A model generated the notes under the pieces. It ran no database searches. It was not told where the DNA came from and worked only from the letters and a program-made list of their open reading frames with translations. Positions 1 to 13,500 of a DNA stretch of 64,000 nucleotides are shown here, one piece after another. How positions within the stretch are numbered: the stretch's first letter is position 1; the number at the start of each line of letters is the position of its first letter. The translations under genes were made by a program, and so were the position numbers. Source of the stretch: Melastoma dodecandrum (taxonomy: Eukaryota; Streptophyta; Magnoliopsida; Myrtales; Melastomataceae); contig JARUPY010000085.1 of the NCBI GenBank assembly GCA_029817715.1, positions 2,356,001 through 2,420,000 of the forward strand. The letters are read 5' to 3'.

Positions 1-1676
1 TTGTCTTTCCGGATACATGGAATCAAGAAAATCTCCGTGGCGTCCGTGCTCAATTTACAGTGAGTTCCAACAAGTTTACTGCTTGTTTGTTTCTTTTGTG
101 TTATTCTCAAATATTAAACTCCTTCTGTGATCTCTCTCTATATAGGAATAAATTTTTTTGTAACTCAACATGTTGCCCATTCTCACCTTTCATCGCCTCC
201 TAAGTTTTCTTGCAAAGCTGTTGCACATAGTACTTCTGATGCTACTGGCTTTCAGTCAGCTCTTAGAACCATTAGACCTGTGGCTACCATGTGAACCAAG
301 AAGCACTTGTGCCTGCATGTATTTCATAATCTTATTCACTCTTCTCTTATAGGTTGAATGCAAGGAGCTATTTTTCAGAGATATGCCAGAGCTGAATGAT
401 TCCATTGCAGATAAGCTTCTCCCCGGTTGCACCTGTCTGAAACAAGTAAGTGCTGATTGGATTCTTTATTAGCAAAAGTTATTTTATTGGGATTCTAAAC
501 CTTTGTCGTTGATTTAAACCGTAGGTAGAGGATGCACTGCTGGAAAGATGCAGAGAGGTTGAACAAACAGCTAGAGAACAGGCTGCCGATAATGCTATAT
601 TAGATCAGCTATGCAAGGTTCACCTTATCTTCTGACCTTGGGACAAACAACCGGATTATTAGATTTTGTGACCTTCTGGGATTCTACATCTGGTTGCTTT
701 GCTTTACCTTTTCTTTTCCTTGGACAGATGGTGGAGGTTGATATACCACAATCTATATTTGAGGAGCAAGGCAGGCAGCTTTATGGTGCCCAGCTTTTAC
801 AGATGCAGGTCTGTAAACATTGACATTGACCGTCTTGAATGCATAGCCAGGCTGATGGTTCTTGATGCTTGGTGCTGGAAACTTTTATCAGGAGTTAGGT
901 TAATGTGAATTTTCAATTAGTTTTCTATAAATGGAGCTGAAGGCTCAGGTCCTTCTCCCCTTTCTCTGTAATGGGATATTTCCTAACACAGGCAAATACG
1001 AAGTTAGATGAACAGCAACTAGCTGCACTTTCTAGCCCGAAGGCAGTTAATCAGTTCTTGGAAAGCAACAAGGACAACATAGTCCATGTGATAAAACAGA
1101 ACCTGGCAGTTGGGGACATCTTTAAGAGAGAAAAATTGCAGGTATGGTGGTGTGTTTATTGCATGCTTATCCCAACTGCTGCAGTGGAGTGGCAGTGGCT
1201 TCTCGCTCAGATGATGTTTTTGTTTTGTTTTGTTTTGTTACTTCTGATAGAGTTAGCGGTGATTTTTATTCAGGTTTCTACCGACGAAATTGTAAAGGAA
1301 GTTGAGAATTCTATTACCGAATTCAAGCAGCATAAACAGGAGTATGAAGAGGAGAGCGTGAAGGAACAGGTGTGTCTGTTTCATCTAAAGTATCATCATC
1401 TTCTTCTTCTTCTAAGGTTGCATGTTCCAACTTTTCCGCTGGTTTCTGGAAGGCTAGCATGTACCATCTTAATTGTTTTGAACTATTTTTTTAATCATCA
1501 TGAGATTCGTTTTTCACCCTTTACATTTGCTCAGGCAACCTGTACAGAAATATCGCGTGAAGAATCACAGTTCACCTTATTTTGAACTCATTGGCCAGGT
1601 TCAAGAAGTCCTGGAGGGAGCAAAGGTGCTTGAGTGGTTGAGAGAACGGGCAGAGATTCAATACATCAGCAAATGA
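1..1676 (+). CDS. TIG: Chloroplast trigger factor-like chaperone TIG (3' part only)
   Basis: This is the C-terminal part of a trigger factor-type chaperone, which binds nascent chains at the plastid ribosome. The 5' part lies outside the window. Exons are about 1-59, 353-445, 525-617, 728-808, 992-1141, 1274-1369 and 1599-1676, all joined by GT-AG sites in one open frame ending at TGA 1674-1676. The first visible residues (VFPDTWNQENLRG) are from the end of the PPIase/middle region. The rest is the helical C-terminal domain, with the conserved plant stretches IVEV-like MVEVDIPQSIFEEQGRQ and IKQNLAVGDIFKRE, and the end EWLRERAEIQYISK. Bases 1370-1598 contain open frame but are best read as an intron, because the joined protein matches the family without them. 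No cyanobacterial or bacterial context is present, so this is a nuclear gene. Confidence 0.88.
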
Positions 1677-2760
1677 CGCATCACTCTCGCACAGTAGCAT
1701 TTTAATAGCCCCAAGAACGGGAGGGTCATTCCGCAAACCCACCCAGAGATCGTCAGCCAGGTATTCAATTCTTCCTATCCTATCCTAGAAGGGCAGGACG
1801 TGGTGAGGAGCCCTTGAAGAAAGTGCCTGCCTGTTCATGCAATTTTCGCGACCAATCTGTGCTGTAATTCTTTTCATGGGGTCGGGTCGGGTCTCAGTCC
1901 ACTCCAGAATCACGAGGAGGATTCGGAACGGTCACCATCCCACCTGACTGTCGATTCTCTTCTCTTCGACGAATGCGAGAGGATGGGGACTTTTCTAACC
2001 TCTTCCGTTTTCTTCATAAAAACGCCAATTTACCCAGGTAGGGGTGTGTGCGTGTGAGATTGCAGGCCAAAGTACCACTTTGAAATCCCATTCATTCCCA
2101 TATGACCGTGTGCCCATCACACTCTGGTAAATCTGATGAACTGAAGACTTTCTGGAACCACAATGTCGTGAAAAGCTACTACCCATCAAAATGTTGATGA
2201 TGAGGCTGCCTTTTTACTGTGTAATTCGTGGATGATGATTAATGGTGTGGGGGGACCCAAAAAATCCCCCCCCCCCTCCCCCAATGACAGCTTGCAGTGA
2301 ATGCGACCCGAAAAGAAAAAATCTCACGAACTTACTCTTTGGGTTGCAAACACGCCGAATTGAAACATAAAATTATTCTTGAAAATTTGGTATGGGTTTT
2401 CTCCTCGGGAAAGGCACAAGTTTCTGCTCCCTCGCCCCTGCCCAGCACAAGCCGTCGGGGGCGGGAGAATATTCTCGAGACACGCGGCTGACCGACGCGA
2501 AGATCGAGGGGACGACCGGCCTGCGTGCGGTCTGACCCCGACCCTGACCCTAACGAAATGCAGTGGCAGCCTCAGTGATTACCAGCTAACTATTGGGGTA
2601 ATTCCGTCTTTCAACGTCACGAGGATTATCCATCATTGAATGAAGACACCAACATCATCAACTACATGCAAATTCAGGATCAAGTCAAGAAAGACCCACC
2701 CCCTCCCCCCGCAACGGGTCCCTTACTTTTTCTCTTACCACTCTGTCTCTTCTTGTTCGG
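1677..2760. other. Intergenic: TIG 3' end and MAP65 promoter
   Basis: The first 200 bases or so are probably TIG 3' UTR. After that I see no gene. A C-homopolymer-rich run lies near 2268-2282. The block 2690-2760 is pyrimidine-rich and leads into the MAP65 transcript start area. Confidence 0.5.
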
Positions 2761-2770
2761 TTCTTGTCCG

Positions 2771-2800
2771 TCTCCCTCCCTCCCTCTCTCTCTCTCTCCC
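2771..2800. repeat. CT microsatellite in the MAP65 leader
   Basis: An imperfect (CCCT)n/(CT)n tract. CT-rich tracts next to plant transcription starts are common (Y patches), so this may mark the MAP65 core promoter or first non-coding exon. Confidence 0.6.
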
Positions 2801-2881
2801 GCATTGTGTTTGGATCTGATCCCGGGTGTGGAAAAGAGAAAGCCCCATCACTCCTCCGAGTGCTCCTACAAGATTTTTCTG

Positions 2882-3496
2882 GGTAAGACTCCAAGTCCAT
2901 CCCCACTTTTTTTATCTTGGGTTCTTTCTTGAGTGCACTTCCCACTTGTTACTACTTCTCGCTGCCGTGCTTGTGTAACGTGGCGGTGTTGTTTGTTGGG
3001 GATGCTGCTGGTTTGAGGAAAGAGGGAGCCCCATTTGCTGTTGGTAAGTTAGTTGGGCTTTGTGGTTGTTTGTTTGGGTCACTTTCGGAGGAAATGCTGA
3101 TCTGGGCGGCGTCCGAGTTTTCTTTGTGGAAGTGGGTTTTAGGGGTGCAAGGGAAGGTGTGGTTCCTGGGGAAAAGCTCTGATGGGGAAGTTAAGATCTA
3201 GCCTCGGAAGACATGAGGCCTGCCTACTTTGCGTCTCTGTGGGTCGGAGAGTCGTTGCTATAAAATGCATATGTGTTTTAACAGGAGATTTCGTCGAGAG
3301 CAGGTGTTGGGTATGTAGTTGATCAGGTGGTGAAGTGGGTGGTATAAGTAGAAGTTGCTCCGATTCAGTCGTCCTCCCTTTTCTGTCTCTCATGCTCTTA
3401 ACCATGGGTTTAGAGTATGAATGTAAAATCATAACTCCCAATAGAATGTTGCATAATCGTGTACTAATCCTACAATGTACGACTTCATGCGGCTAG
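2882..3496 (+). other. Probable 5' UTR intron of MAP65
   Basis: A donor GGGTAAGA is seen at 2880-2887 and an acceptor GGCTAG at 3491-3496, 17 bases before the chosen MAP65 start. The interval has no supported coding sequence. An in-frame ATG at about 3475 lies before the acceptor, so it would be removed by splicing. This is inferred from splice signals only. Confidence 0.5.
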
Positions 3497-3513
3497 GTTC
3501 TGGTGAAATCAGC

Positions 3514-6500
3514 ATGGCCATGGTGGAGTCTCATAACCCACTTATTGGCGAAATTACCTGTGGCTCTTTGTTGCAGAAACTACAGGTAGTTGATTCTTAA
3601 TCATTTTTCTGTTCCATCATCAATTAGTAGCCCCTTTATGCCCGAAAGCCCGTGTTGCCTTCTCCTGACATGTGCAATTCCTTGCATGAAATGTGGAACA
3701 GGATATCTGGGATGAGGTAGGGGAGACTGAGGAGGAGCGCGAAAAGATGCTTCTTCGAATAGAACAGGAGTGCTTAGAAGTGTATAAGAGCAAGGTTGAA
3801 CTTGCAGAAACCTCAAGGGCTCAACTTCTGCAGACACTTTCGGATGCGAAGCTCGAACTTTCCTCTCTTTTATCTGCTCTTGGAGAGAAAAGTGTCCCCA
3901 ATATGGTGAGTGTCTCCATCTCGTATTCATGTTTCATGGCTGTTTTTTCAACCATCGTTCTGTTTTGTTTCAATAAAACTGTTTTTGCAGCCAGAACAAC
4001 CTTCCGAAACGATTAAGGACCAGCTTGCGGCCATAGCACCTGCACTTGAACAGCTGTTGAAGCAGAGAGATGAAAGAGTAAAGGAGTTTTCTGATGTGCT
4101 GTTACAGATCCAAAAAATAGGTGGAGAAATTGCTGGAACCGTGAGCATGAAAGATCAATGCCCAGAAGTTGACGAGTCCGACTTATCCTCAAAGAGATTG
4201 AATGGATACAAGTCACACCTTCAAGACCTCCAGAGAGAGAAGGTAATGCTAAGATTAGCTACATGGAAAAGAGTAACCTTGAGGATTATAATAGATTGAC
4301 GGAGTTAGTTCTGTATTGATGACAGAGTGATAGGCTAGAGAAGGTGCACGACTTTGTCAGCACAGTGCATGATCTTTGCACTGTTCTTGGGATGGATTTC
4401 TTCAGCACAGTTTCTGAAGTTCATCCCAGCTTAAATAATTCAACTGAAGCCAACTCCAAAAGTATTAGTAATGACACTTTGTCAAGACTGGCAAACACAG
4501 TGGCGACACTTAAAGAAGACAAGAAGCGAAGGCTGCAAAAGGTGATCTCTGTCTCTCAGTCACAAAGTGAATGTGATTGTGAACTTGTTAAAGAGCCGTG
4601 TGAAAGCTAAAGAGTATGTTGTGTCCTGTCTTGAAGGTGTCAAATTCATCAGTCGTGCTGATTCACTTTCTCTGCTCAGATTCTCTGTTTTTATTGTCAT
4701 CTGTTTGATAATGCATATGTTGCTCTTGACAGCATTTACATCTGCTTTAATAATTGAAATAGGTCCTCCCTGTATTTGCGATAATCTGAGCTAGACTACT
4801 GCGGCTCCATTTTTTGTTGACCTCAATAATCTGTTTTTGTTTTCCTTGACAGCTCCAAGCTTTAGCGTCGCAGCTAATTGATCTGTGGAATCTGATGGAT
4901 ACACCTGAAGAAGATCGTCGACTGTTTGACCATGTCACTTGTAACATGTCAGCTTCTGCTGATGATGTGACAGCCTCTGGCGCTCTTGCCCTTGATCTCA
5001 TTGAGCAGGTGCGTACTATGCCATGACTCATGAGGGATAGTCACTGCAAATAATGCAACTCATGTTCCATCTTTTATTCTGAAGGCTGAGGTGGAAGTGG
5101 AAAGGCTTGACCTACAAAAGGCCAGCAGGATGAAGGAAATTGCATTCAAGAAGCAGACGGAGCTTGAAGAAATTTTCGCTCTTGCTCACATAGAGATAGA
5201 TCCCGAGGCCGCCAGAGAAACATTAACGGAAGTAATTGATTCTGGAACTGTTGAACCTGCTGAGTTGATCGCTGACATGGACAGTAGAATCTCAAAAGCC
5301 AAGGAAGAAGCTTTAAGCCGAAGGGAAATACTGGACAAGGTTGAGAAATGGATGTGTGCCTGTGAAGAAGAGAGCTGGCTGGATGATTATAACCGGGTAT
5401 TGGCCACTCCCCTTTCTTTTTAGCATTTTACCCGTAAAAGCAAGGCCTAGCTGCTTGCATGTACTTTTCCTACATGATCCACTCTAGAAATGCATTTGGC
5501 TGCAGCCTGGTGAAATAGAATGGCCTTTAATTTAGGATCATTATACTTATGTGCAGATAGTTTATGGCAGAAGCTTGCTTTCTTATAATTTGGTAATGTG
5601 ATTAAACAAACCTTGTTCTGTTAGAGGGACAAAATCTCTTGCACTGCAGAAATTACCTTTATCAGTGAAATTTACTTATTAAAAAAAAAAAACTAATGGG
5701 ACTAGACTAGCTATAAGACAGTTTGAAGCCATTTACATTGCATTCATTGTAGTGTCTTTCTGCGCATTTACATTGCATTAATTGCTTCCCATTTACCATT
5801 TGAAGCCTTATCGTCTTATAAACCTGCTACTTTCTGGAAATAGGATGATAACAGGTACAATACCAGTAGGGGTGCTCACTTAAATCTCAAGCGTGCTGAG
5901 AAGGCCCGGGTTCTGGTCAGCAAAATTCCTGGTATGACCAAATAGCATAAGCTGTGACTCTGAAAATATGAATTGGAGTTGCTATTCTCGAGTGGAAAAC
6001 CTTTAAACTCATCTTTCATTGTCCTCTTGTTGTTTCTTGAAGGGATGGTGAACACATTAATTGCTAAAATCCACAGTTGGGAGGAAGAACGTGGCCTGTC
6101 ATTCGTATACGACGGTGTTCCTCTCCTAGCCATGCTCGACGAATACTCCCTTCTGAGGCAGGAAAGGGAGGAAGAGAGGCGCCGGTTTAAGGTAAGTCAG
6201 AAGCATCTTCGTAAGACTGAATGAAGAAAAACAATCTTTACTCGGATGATTCCAGTTTCTTTTCCTTCTCCTGAGCGCTCTGTTTACTTTTCGTAGGATC
6301 AGAAGAAGCACCAGGATCAGCAAGGCACAGAACAGGAAGCCATTTTTGGGACAAAGTCAAGCCCCGTGAAACCATCTGTCGGCAAGAAGGCTAACAGTAA
6401 CAGTCCTCGAACAAACGGAGGCTCGAACGGGGCTTCTCACGGCAAACGTCTCTCCCTCAACTCATCCAGTAATGGCAATAAACCCGCCGGGAGGAGGGAT

Positions 6501-6584
6501 AGCATGAAGGCGGCGGCCGCCACCTCGAAGGACGACGCGTCGTCCCATGTCTCAAGCAACGAGCCTGTCCTGGCATCGCCCTGA
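3514..6584 (+). CDS. MAP65: 65-kDa microtubule-associated protein (MAP65/PRC1/Ase1 family)
   Basis: The gene encodes a MAP65 protein, a dimeric cross-linker that bundles antiparallel microtubules in cortical arrays and the phragmoplast. Exons are 3514-3585, 3702-3905, 3991-4242, 4326-4541, 4853-5008, 5085-5396, 5844-5931, 6043-6191 and 6297-6584, which join to 578 codons without a stop. Start choice: ATG 3514 gives the family N terminus with [17 protein letters not shown], followed by [14 protein letters not shown]. Family blocks follow: [21 protein letters not shown], the PRC1-type microtubule-binding core around [20 protein letters not shown], then [23 protein letters not shown]. The last exon is a Ser/Asn/Lys-rich, probably disordered tail starting after FGTKSSP, the part that carries mitotic phosphorylation sites in relatives. 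The member of the family cannot be fixed by eye; position suggests the MAP65-1/MAP65-2 pair. Confidence 0.93.
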
Positions 6585-7357
6585 GTAGGGAATCCCTGTT
6601 TTGTCCTAGAACTTGGTAATGGGCATGTATTGTAATGTATGTAGTGAGAGTTACTTAGAACCTGGTGAACAACTCCTGCTTTGAGGAGGTGGTGGGCTGT
6701 TTATTTTGTTTAGATGAAAAGAATATTTAGTCGCTTTGATGACATTGATGTTAATTCAGCCCAATGATAAATACCCATTAGCCAAAAAATTTAAATTTAG
6801 GCCGGCAAGTGTCCGTTGAAATTGGCACATTCGAAGCCACAGAATGTATGGGATAAATTAAAAGTCAAAGTGCGTCCAATTGGCTGGCCCTCTAGTCCAG
6901 TCATGTTAAACCTACTTGCTGATTAGACTTAACGAAAAGATTACACGTAATAAAACCCAGCCCTGCGATCATCTGAAGAAGACCCAACCATGTGTTACGA
7001 GGTGGGCGTTGGTTCGTTGGTAATCGATTTTCGAATTCAAGTGTTTTGTTTGGATTCGAGGAAAACTTGTGATAAATAAAAAATTAGACAAAAAAGTGTT
7101 GTACAGTTTTCCTAAAAGCTCTTAATTGAATAACATATTATATTTTTTTATTTTCAATAAAAAATTCCTCTTATCATGTTTTTTTAAATAAAAATAAATA
7201 AATGATTTTCTTATCACATAATTTGAAGTGAATTAAAAAATCGATGAACAATTTTTAATATATTAATAATGGTGCGGATAGCTTAATTTAAACCCTCCCT
7301 CCGCTCGTTTGTCCATGGGCAGCCCAGATCCGGCGGGGGGCTGGTCGGGGCGGGGAG
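6585..7357. other. Intergenic MAP65-PP4c spacer
   Basis: MAP65 3' UTR up to about 6780, then an AT-rich stretch (about 7060-7270) with many poly-A/T runs, then the GC-rich PP4c leader. I see no gene. Confidence 0.5.
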
Positions 7358-9496
7358 ATGTCGGATTTGGACAGGCAGATAGAGCAGCTGAAGAGATGCG
7401 AGCCCCTCAAGGAGTCCGAGGTGAAGGCGCTTTGCCTCAAGGCCATGGAGATCCTCGTCGAGGAGAGCAACGTCCAGCGCGTCGACGCCCCCGTCACTGT
7501 CCGTCTTTCCCCTCTCCCCTTAATCATTTCTTGCTTTTTTTAATTGGTTCGGAGTGGCGTGGGTGAACTTGTTATTGGGGTCGGTAGGTTTTGTGCTTTC
7601 TTAGGGTCTCACGGATTGGATTGAGTTGGTGGTCTGTGTTGGTTTTGTGAGTTCGAGGGTGATTTTTCGAGTTTGCGTCGGACGGGGATGTGATGCTCGC
7701 TGCTTTGTGGCGCAGATATGCGGAGACATTCACGGCCAGTTCTATGACATGAAGGAGCTATTCAGAGTCGGGGGCGATTGTCCCAAGACCAACTACCTGT
7801 TTCTCGGAGATTTTGTTGACCGGGGATTCTACTCCGTCGAGACCTTCCTCCTCCTCCTTGCTCTCAAGGTGAGAGTTTTTACCCACATCATCTTCATCGG
7901 CCTCTGGGGGTTTTCTCCGTTCTATCAGTTGATTAGCTAGGTCGGAGTAGCCTTTCACTAGCAGTTCCTTTCTTCTTTTTTTTTTGGGCGTGTGTCTGAG
8001 TTAACAGATCACCTGGAGGAGGTAAGATTGTCGTGGGATGGGACCAATTCCATGTTCATGTCAGGAAAGGTTTTGGCTGCATACTTGTCTTTAAGTGGAC
8101 AAAATCTGTGAAGGGGGACCCATTCTATCATCTATCGTTTACTTTAGAGCCAGGCCGACTTGTCCAATTTCCTACTAGTATGCAATCCAGCCAATCTTCA
8201 AAACTTCCTTCTGTCACATGCAACCCATAAATCACCACACTGATGCACGTTTTCCATGCTGGCAAACGTATTACTTGTAATTTGGTATCAGGTGAGGTAC
8301 CCTGATAGAATAACGCTTATTAGAGGGAATCATGAAAGCCGACAGATCACACAGGTATGAGTTGAGTGATTTCTGGAGTTTATCCTTCTCACCGTCATGG
8401 AAATATTTTCCAGAGCTAATTGAACATTCTTTGATCTTACATGATATATTACCACGACAGGTTTATGGATTCTATGATGAATGCTTGCGTAAATATTGCT
8501 CCGCCAATGTTTGGAGATACTGCACTGATGTCTTTGATTACCTAAGGTTTGCTTTGCTGTCATTTGTCGCCCCTATTTGGCAAAGTTATGTACTTGCTCT
8601 TTGTTTGTTGCTGCTGTGAATTCCCAATTTCAGGGTTTAAGATCTTTCTCCTGTGTAATCTTCAGCTTATCCGCTCTCATTGAGAACAAAATCTTCAGTG
8701 TCCATGGTGGTCTCTCTCCTGCCATATCCACATTAGATCAGGTTGAGAAAATCATCTTGAATTGTTTGGATTTTGTCTTTTTTCTTCTACCACGGTTTGC
8801 CTTATCGTGCAACACCATCCAGATTCGGACCATTGATCGGAAACAAGAAGTACCTCATGATGGGGCTATGTGTGATCTCTTATGGTCTGATCCTGAGGAT
8901 ATTGTGGAGGGATGGGGTCTCAGTCCTCGTGGCGCTGGTTTCTTGTTCGGAGGGAGTGTTGTATCATCGTTTAACCATGCTAACAACATAGACTACATTT
9001 GTCGCGCACATCAGTTGGTAATGGAAGGATACAAATGGATGTTCAACAATCAAATTGTAACTGTCTGGTCGGCTCCAAATTACTGCTATAGGTGAGAGAC
9101 AATTTATGGTAGCTGTTTGCTCTCTGCATCGAGTGAAATAGTCTTCTCTTGTCTTTGCAGATGTGGTAATGTTGCAGCCATTCTCGAACTTGATGAGGAC
9201 TTGGAAAAGCAGTTCCGAGTGTTTGATGCAGCCCCTCAAGTGAGTATTCAAATACCACCACATGATTAAAGGAACACAGGATATTCCACTGAAAAAAATT
9301 ATTTCCCTAGAAGCATCTAGAGCCCCAATGCATCTCAGTTTTCCCAAAAGATTTTACGATCGTTGCTTTATGATATGCTGCTGACCCTCTTTTTCTACTC
9401 GATTGCCCATTTCACTGATTGTCTCTCAAACATTGGCATCTACAGGATTTGAGAGGGACTCCTGCCAAAAAACCAGCTCCAGATTATTTCCTGTAA
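7358..9496 (+). CDS. PPX: Serine/threonine protein phosphatase PP4 catalytic subunit (PPX)
   Basis: This is the catalytic subunit of protein phosphatase 4, a dinuclear-metal enzyme removing phosphate from Ser/Thr, normally held in complexes with PP4R2/PP4R3-type subunits. Exons 7358-7498, 7716-7868, 8292-8354, 8461-8546, 8666-8741, 8823-9091, 9161-9239 and 9446-9496 give exactly 305 residues, the family length. The three PPP signatures are intact: GDIHGQ at the start of exon 2, GDFVDRG, and RGNHESRQ in exon 3. [11 protein letters not shown] is also present. The protein ends with PAPDYFL, the tail whose last Leu is carboxymethylated in PP2A/PP4/PP6. Small oddities are KYCSANVW where PPX usually has Gly-Ser-Ser, and GFYSVETF for GYYSVETF. 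The N terminus [17 protein letters not shown] separates it from PP2A and PP6. Confidence 0.96.
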
Positions 9497-10589
9497 ACTT
9501 TCCCAAGCTTTACTCCACACATTGGCCGTCAGATATATAGTATGGTGGAATCGAACCCAGTTCTCGTTCGCACCAGAAAGAAAGTCAAAGCAATCGTACC
9601 TGGGTAAGCGAGCTGCTTCACCATCAAAGCTCGTTCTCCCAGCTAGAAAATTTTCGCCAGCGTGTATTACCGGGTGTTTTTTTGTCCGCCCAGATGGTTT
9701 TTGTAGCTGTGCATTTCTTAGATGTTGTAGAGACGTCGTTGGGGACAATAGCTTTTAATTCTTTGTCTGCCGACGAGGCTTTGTTTTAGGGGGGAGGGGG
9801 TGGGGGGGAGAGGGAGATAAGGTCTCGGTTGTGTTTTTAGCAAGAATAAGATTGGTTTGTTTTTTAAGCTTCCCTTTAGATTCTGAATGTGTATCTTCTT
9901 CTCCTGAGAATACTTCGTCTGCCCTTGTTAGATTCCCGGGGGTAGGGGGATGCTCCTGTCCATAATCCTTGCTTTCTAGTAATGTCATGCCGATATGATG
10001 CATAACGACGTGACCGGGGTTGTCAGAATCATCCCGATTCAAAAATTCGATCATATTAATCTCGTCGTTTACTATACTATTCAATTGTACTCGACCTTAC
10101 CGATTTAAAGGTATAAGGTTCGGTCTGATCTTGCCAATCCTGACAAGCACGTATCCAGAATTGCAATTATGTAGCAATCAAATTCTGGTAAAAGATTACA
10201 ATAATGCCGTAATCTATTAGGAGAGGATCGTCTGATGCATGAAGTGGGCCCAATAATTATCAGAGCCCATTTATTCCCACCACCCTACTCCTCGTCCAGT
10301 CCCCCCGACGTTCGTCTTTCTCGAAGTATCTCAAAGAAAAGAATCCCATCTCTCTCTCTCTCTCTCTCGCCCCCGCAGGCAAAAAGCACAAATCACAAGC
10401 ACACGCACATTCCCCCTCTCTCTTTCTCAAGTCTCAGCCCCGCGTTAATAAAAATTCCAAAATCCCAACAAAAATCTTCCTCCTCTTAAACCATCGATTG
10501 CCCGCCAAAAAACCAAACTCTAATTCAACTCCCAACGTCCTCCCCCCAACTTTCCTAGGGTTTTCCATGGTCATCTCGCCGTAATCTCC
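9497..10589. other. Intergenic: PP4c 3' region and PHD-BAH promoter
   Basis: No gene seen. GGGCCCAATAATTATCAGAGCCCA at about 10246-10270 contains GGGCCC/GCCCA elements typical of TCP-bound plant promoters, about 320 bases before the PHD-BAH start. A CT repeat follows at 10350-10368. A G-rich run sits at about 9790-9820. Confidence 0.5.
10350..10368. repeat. CT microsatellite in PHD-BAH leader
   Basis: About nine uninterrupted CT units in the probable 5' leader of the PHD-BAH gene. Confidence 0.7.
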
Positions 10590-13500
10590 ATGTCCGACCC
10601 CACGGACGACGCCGTCGCCCTCGCTTCTTGCCCTCCCCCGGAGGATCTTGCCGCCGAGGACTGCTCCGGTTCTCCTAAGAGGCCCTCCCCCCACGGAATG
10701 GACGGGGACCCCTCCGGGAAGAGGCCGCGTAGGACTACGGGTTCTTCTGTCGTGGTTGAGTTCGGTCGGGTTGCGGAGATGGTCATGATTTTGGCCTCCA
10801 TGGGGAGGATGCGCGGAGGGAGGGATCCCACTGCCGTTGAGGTCGAGATGATGAAGGCGGCCCGGGAGACTTTGGCGGAGTTGTGCGGGAGGGTTTCTAA
10901 GCCTAGGGATATCGCCTCCAGGGATGTGGTCGCTCGTGTGATTGAGGAGTTAGGGCTCGATTCTCAGGTTAAGGAACAGAAGTTAGGGTTTAAGGTCCCT
11001 AAGATGACTATTGCAGAGAAGATGTCTCTTACCAAGAGGAAGGTTGGTGTTCTTAATTGCGTGTTTCAATTGATGATGCGTCTTTCTTGTCGGTGCTCTG
11101 TGTGTTTCTGTATGCTGGTTAAGTAGGAAGTAGTTGCTTGTATATGTTGTTTTGGAGATGATTGGAGACCAGACTTCACTCGACATTCTTCAGTTAGTAG
11201 GGCTATTTCTGTTTAGAACGTTTTCTTGCTTTGGTATTCTCTGCTTCTGTGGCTTGCAATTGGCATGCGGAGAAAAGTGACGAGTTCCTATTGGTCTTGA
11301 CATGATGATGTGATAAGGTCGGTGGATATTTTAGTTGTGGAAGTCTAATGTTAGATAACTACGTTTTTTGATAATGAGAAATTAAACCTTGATGAAGGCT
11401 GGTGGTGTGCGTTGCGAGGAGTAAATATGTGTGTGTGAATATGTTCAGCAAATGTATTTTGGACATTTTAGTTGTTTTTCATGTACCTTAACTGCTTTAG
11501 TTGAATCCTAGCTCAGTCAAGCAGGTTCACAGTCAAATTAAGTAGAGATTTTGATAAGCAGTGAACACCATGGAAGACATTTTACTTCAGTTTGTTGGCG
11601 TCTCCATCATTGTCATTAATGTCACTCCATCCCTAATTTTTTCCTGTGTATGTGCTTAGAAATTGTATTGTTTATTCATTTTCCATGACCAAACCGTTTT
11701 CCTTTATGCATAAGTTAAGTGTGTGCTATCATGTAAGGTGTATAATTATGAAATTTTAGATGCTCATTTTTCCTCTGCCTTTTGTGCTAGATGGAGGAGT
11801 CAAAGAAGTTTCCATCCCATACCACTTCCCATGCACCTCCATCTCTACAAGCAAACTCGGGTCCTTCAGCTGCCGTCCATGTGCTTCCATTAGATAAGGT
11901 TAAACAACACCCTTCTGCAAGTGTCCCAAAATTGTTATCCCCATCTATGTTAGTAACACCCCTATACTGTATCAGCTACCTCAAAACGATACAAGGGCAT
12001 CGAATATTTCTGCTGGCGTATCTGATATCTATCATTCTGGGAGAGATTATTCTCAAATGATTTTTCCCAAAGCTGATTTGGCTCAGGTTTCAGCTGACAA
12101 AGCAACTAATGTCTCTTTCAGATCTTCGTCAGGTACCCCTTGAACTCTCAAACTATCGTTCATGTTTCTCTGTTTCCCTGTTTCCTTCCTGCTATTGTCC
12201 TGATACCATAACTTTTGGGTTTGCGTGTCTATAGTTTTAAAACGTAGCTTGCTGATATTTTAAATAAAGGACATGGTCTTTTTTACCTTATGCAGTTAAC
12301 TTCAATGTTAATCAGCCATCAATGAATGCTCCTTCTTGGTCTCTATCTGCCGAAAACTCCTCACTAAATAGATTTGGTTCAGATAACAATATGGTCAAGC
12401 ATATGTCGGTCCCAAATGAGCGAGCTGCTGGCGCAGCCATGTCATCAACACATACTCAAGCGGGGCGACCTTTTGCCACACAACCTGCAGCTGGTTCTTT
12501 CCATGTGGTGCGTCATCAGAGCATACAAGGTGCAAATACCATTTCTGCGCCCTCAAACTTTGCTGTCCACAACAAAATTTCCAAAGTTATTCTGCAAGTT
12601 CTAACTCCAAAGAATCCTGAGACTCCAACATGGACGCCTCCTTCAAGGGAGTACATGAATAAGGCTGTGATTTGCCAGATTTGCCAGGGTACCATCATTG
12701 ATGTGGAGAGTGTGCTCCTTTGTGATGCTTGCGAGAAAGGATATCATCTAAAATGCTTGCAGGCTTACAACCAGAGGGGAATTCCTAAGGCTGAGTGGCA
12801 CTGCCAGAAATGCCTGACACTAAGCCATGGAAAACCTCTGCCTCCTAAATATGGACGTGTCATGAGAAATATGGGAGTCACAAAGGCAACCTCTGGTGCA
12901 GCTGGTGTCCAGTCTCAGACAGACATGAAGCTGGGAACATCGGATGCAAAAGTCAATCCATCAAGGATCCCATCAAATGGGGTCAATGTCTCTCAAAACA
13001 ACAATGTTCATGATGATCATTTTGGACATCCGTCTGATTCGCAATCCACAAAGGCTGGGGAAGCACCTCAGAACAGCCTGTCAATTGGAAAAGAACTTGA
13101 TCTAAAGCCTTCCTCTGATATTGCTGCAAATAATCAGATGATGGCTGCGAATTCAGCTAGTCCTGGCATTGATGCAATGGTTGAACCAGGCGCTCAAGAA
13201 GATAAAAGCACATGTGCGACTTCTTCTGAGGGACCTACCTCTCTATCAAATTCTCAGTTTCCTGCAACATCTATCCAGTCTTCAAGTATTGCACCTGATC
13301 AATCTTCATCCATGGATATTAAGCCTCCTGAGTTCCAGGATAAATTTGGAGTGCTATCTGACATTATTGGCAGCGGCAATTCTACTTTTCAAAGGGAAAA
13401 TCATGATTCAGATAGATGTCCAGATACAAATCCAAGCATTGAGAGAAATCCAGATATTCGGAAAAATCAACAGCCTGGCAATGACATGAAACAGTCGGAG

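Noticed and set aside
971..1585. 204-codon open frame in TIG
   Set aside because: It spans two exons and two introns of TIG. Removing the introns gives the known family sequence.
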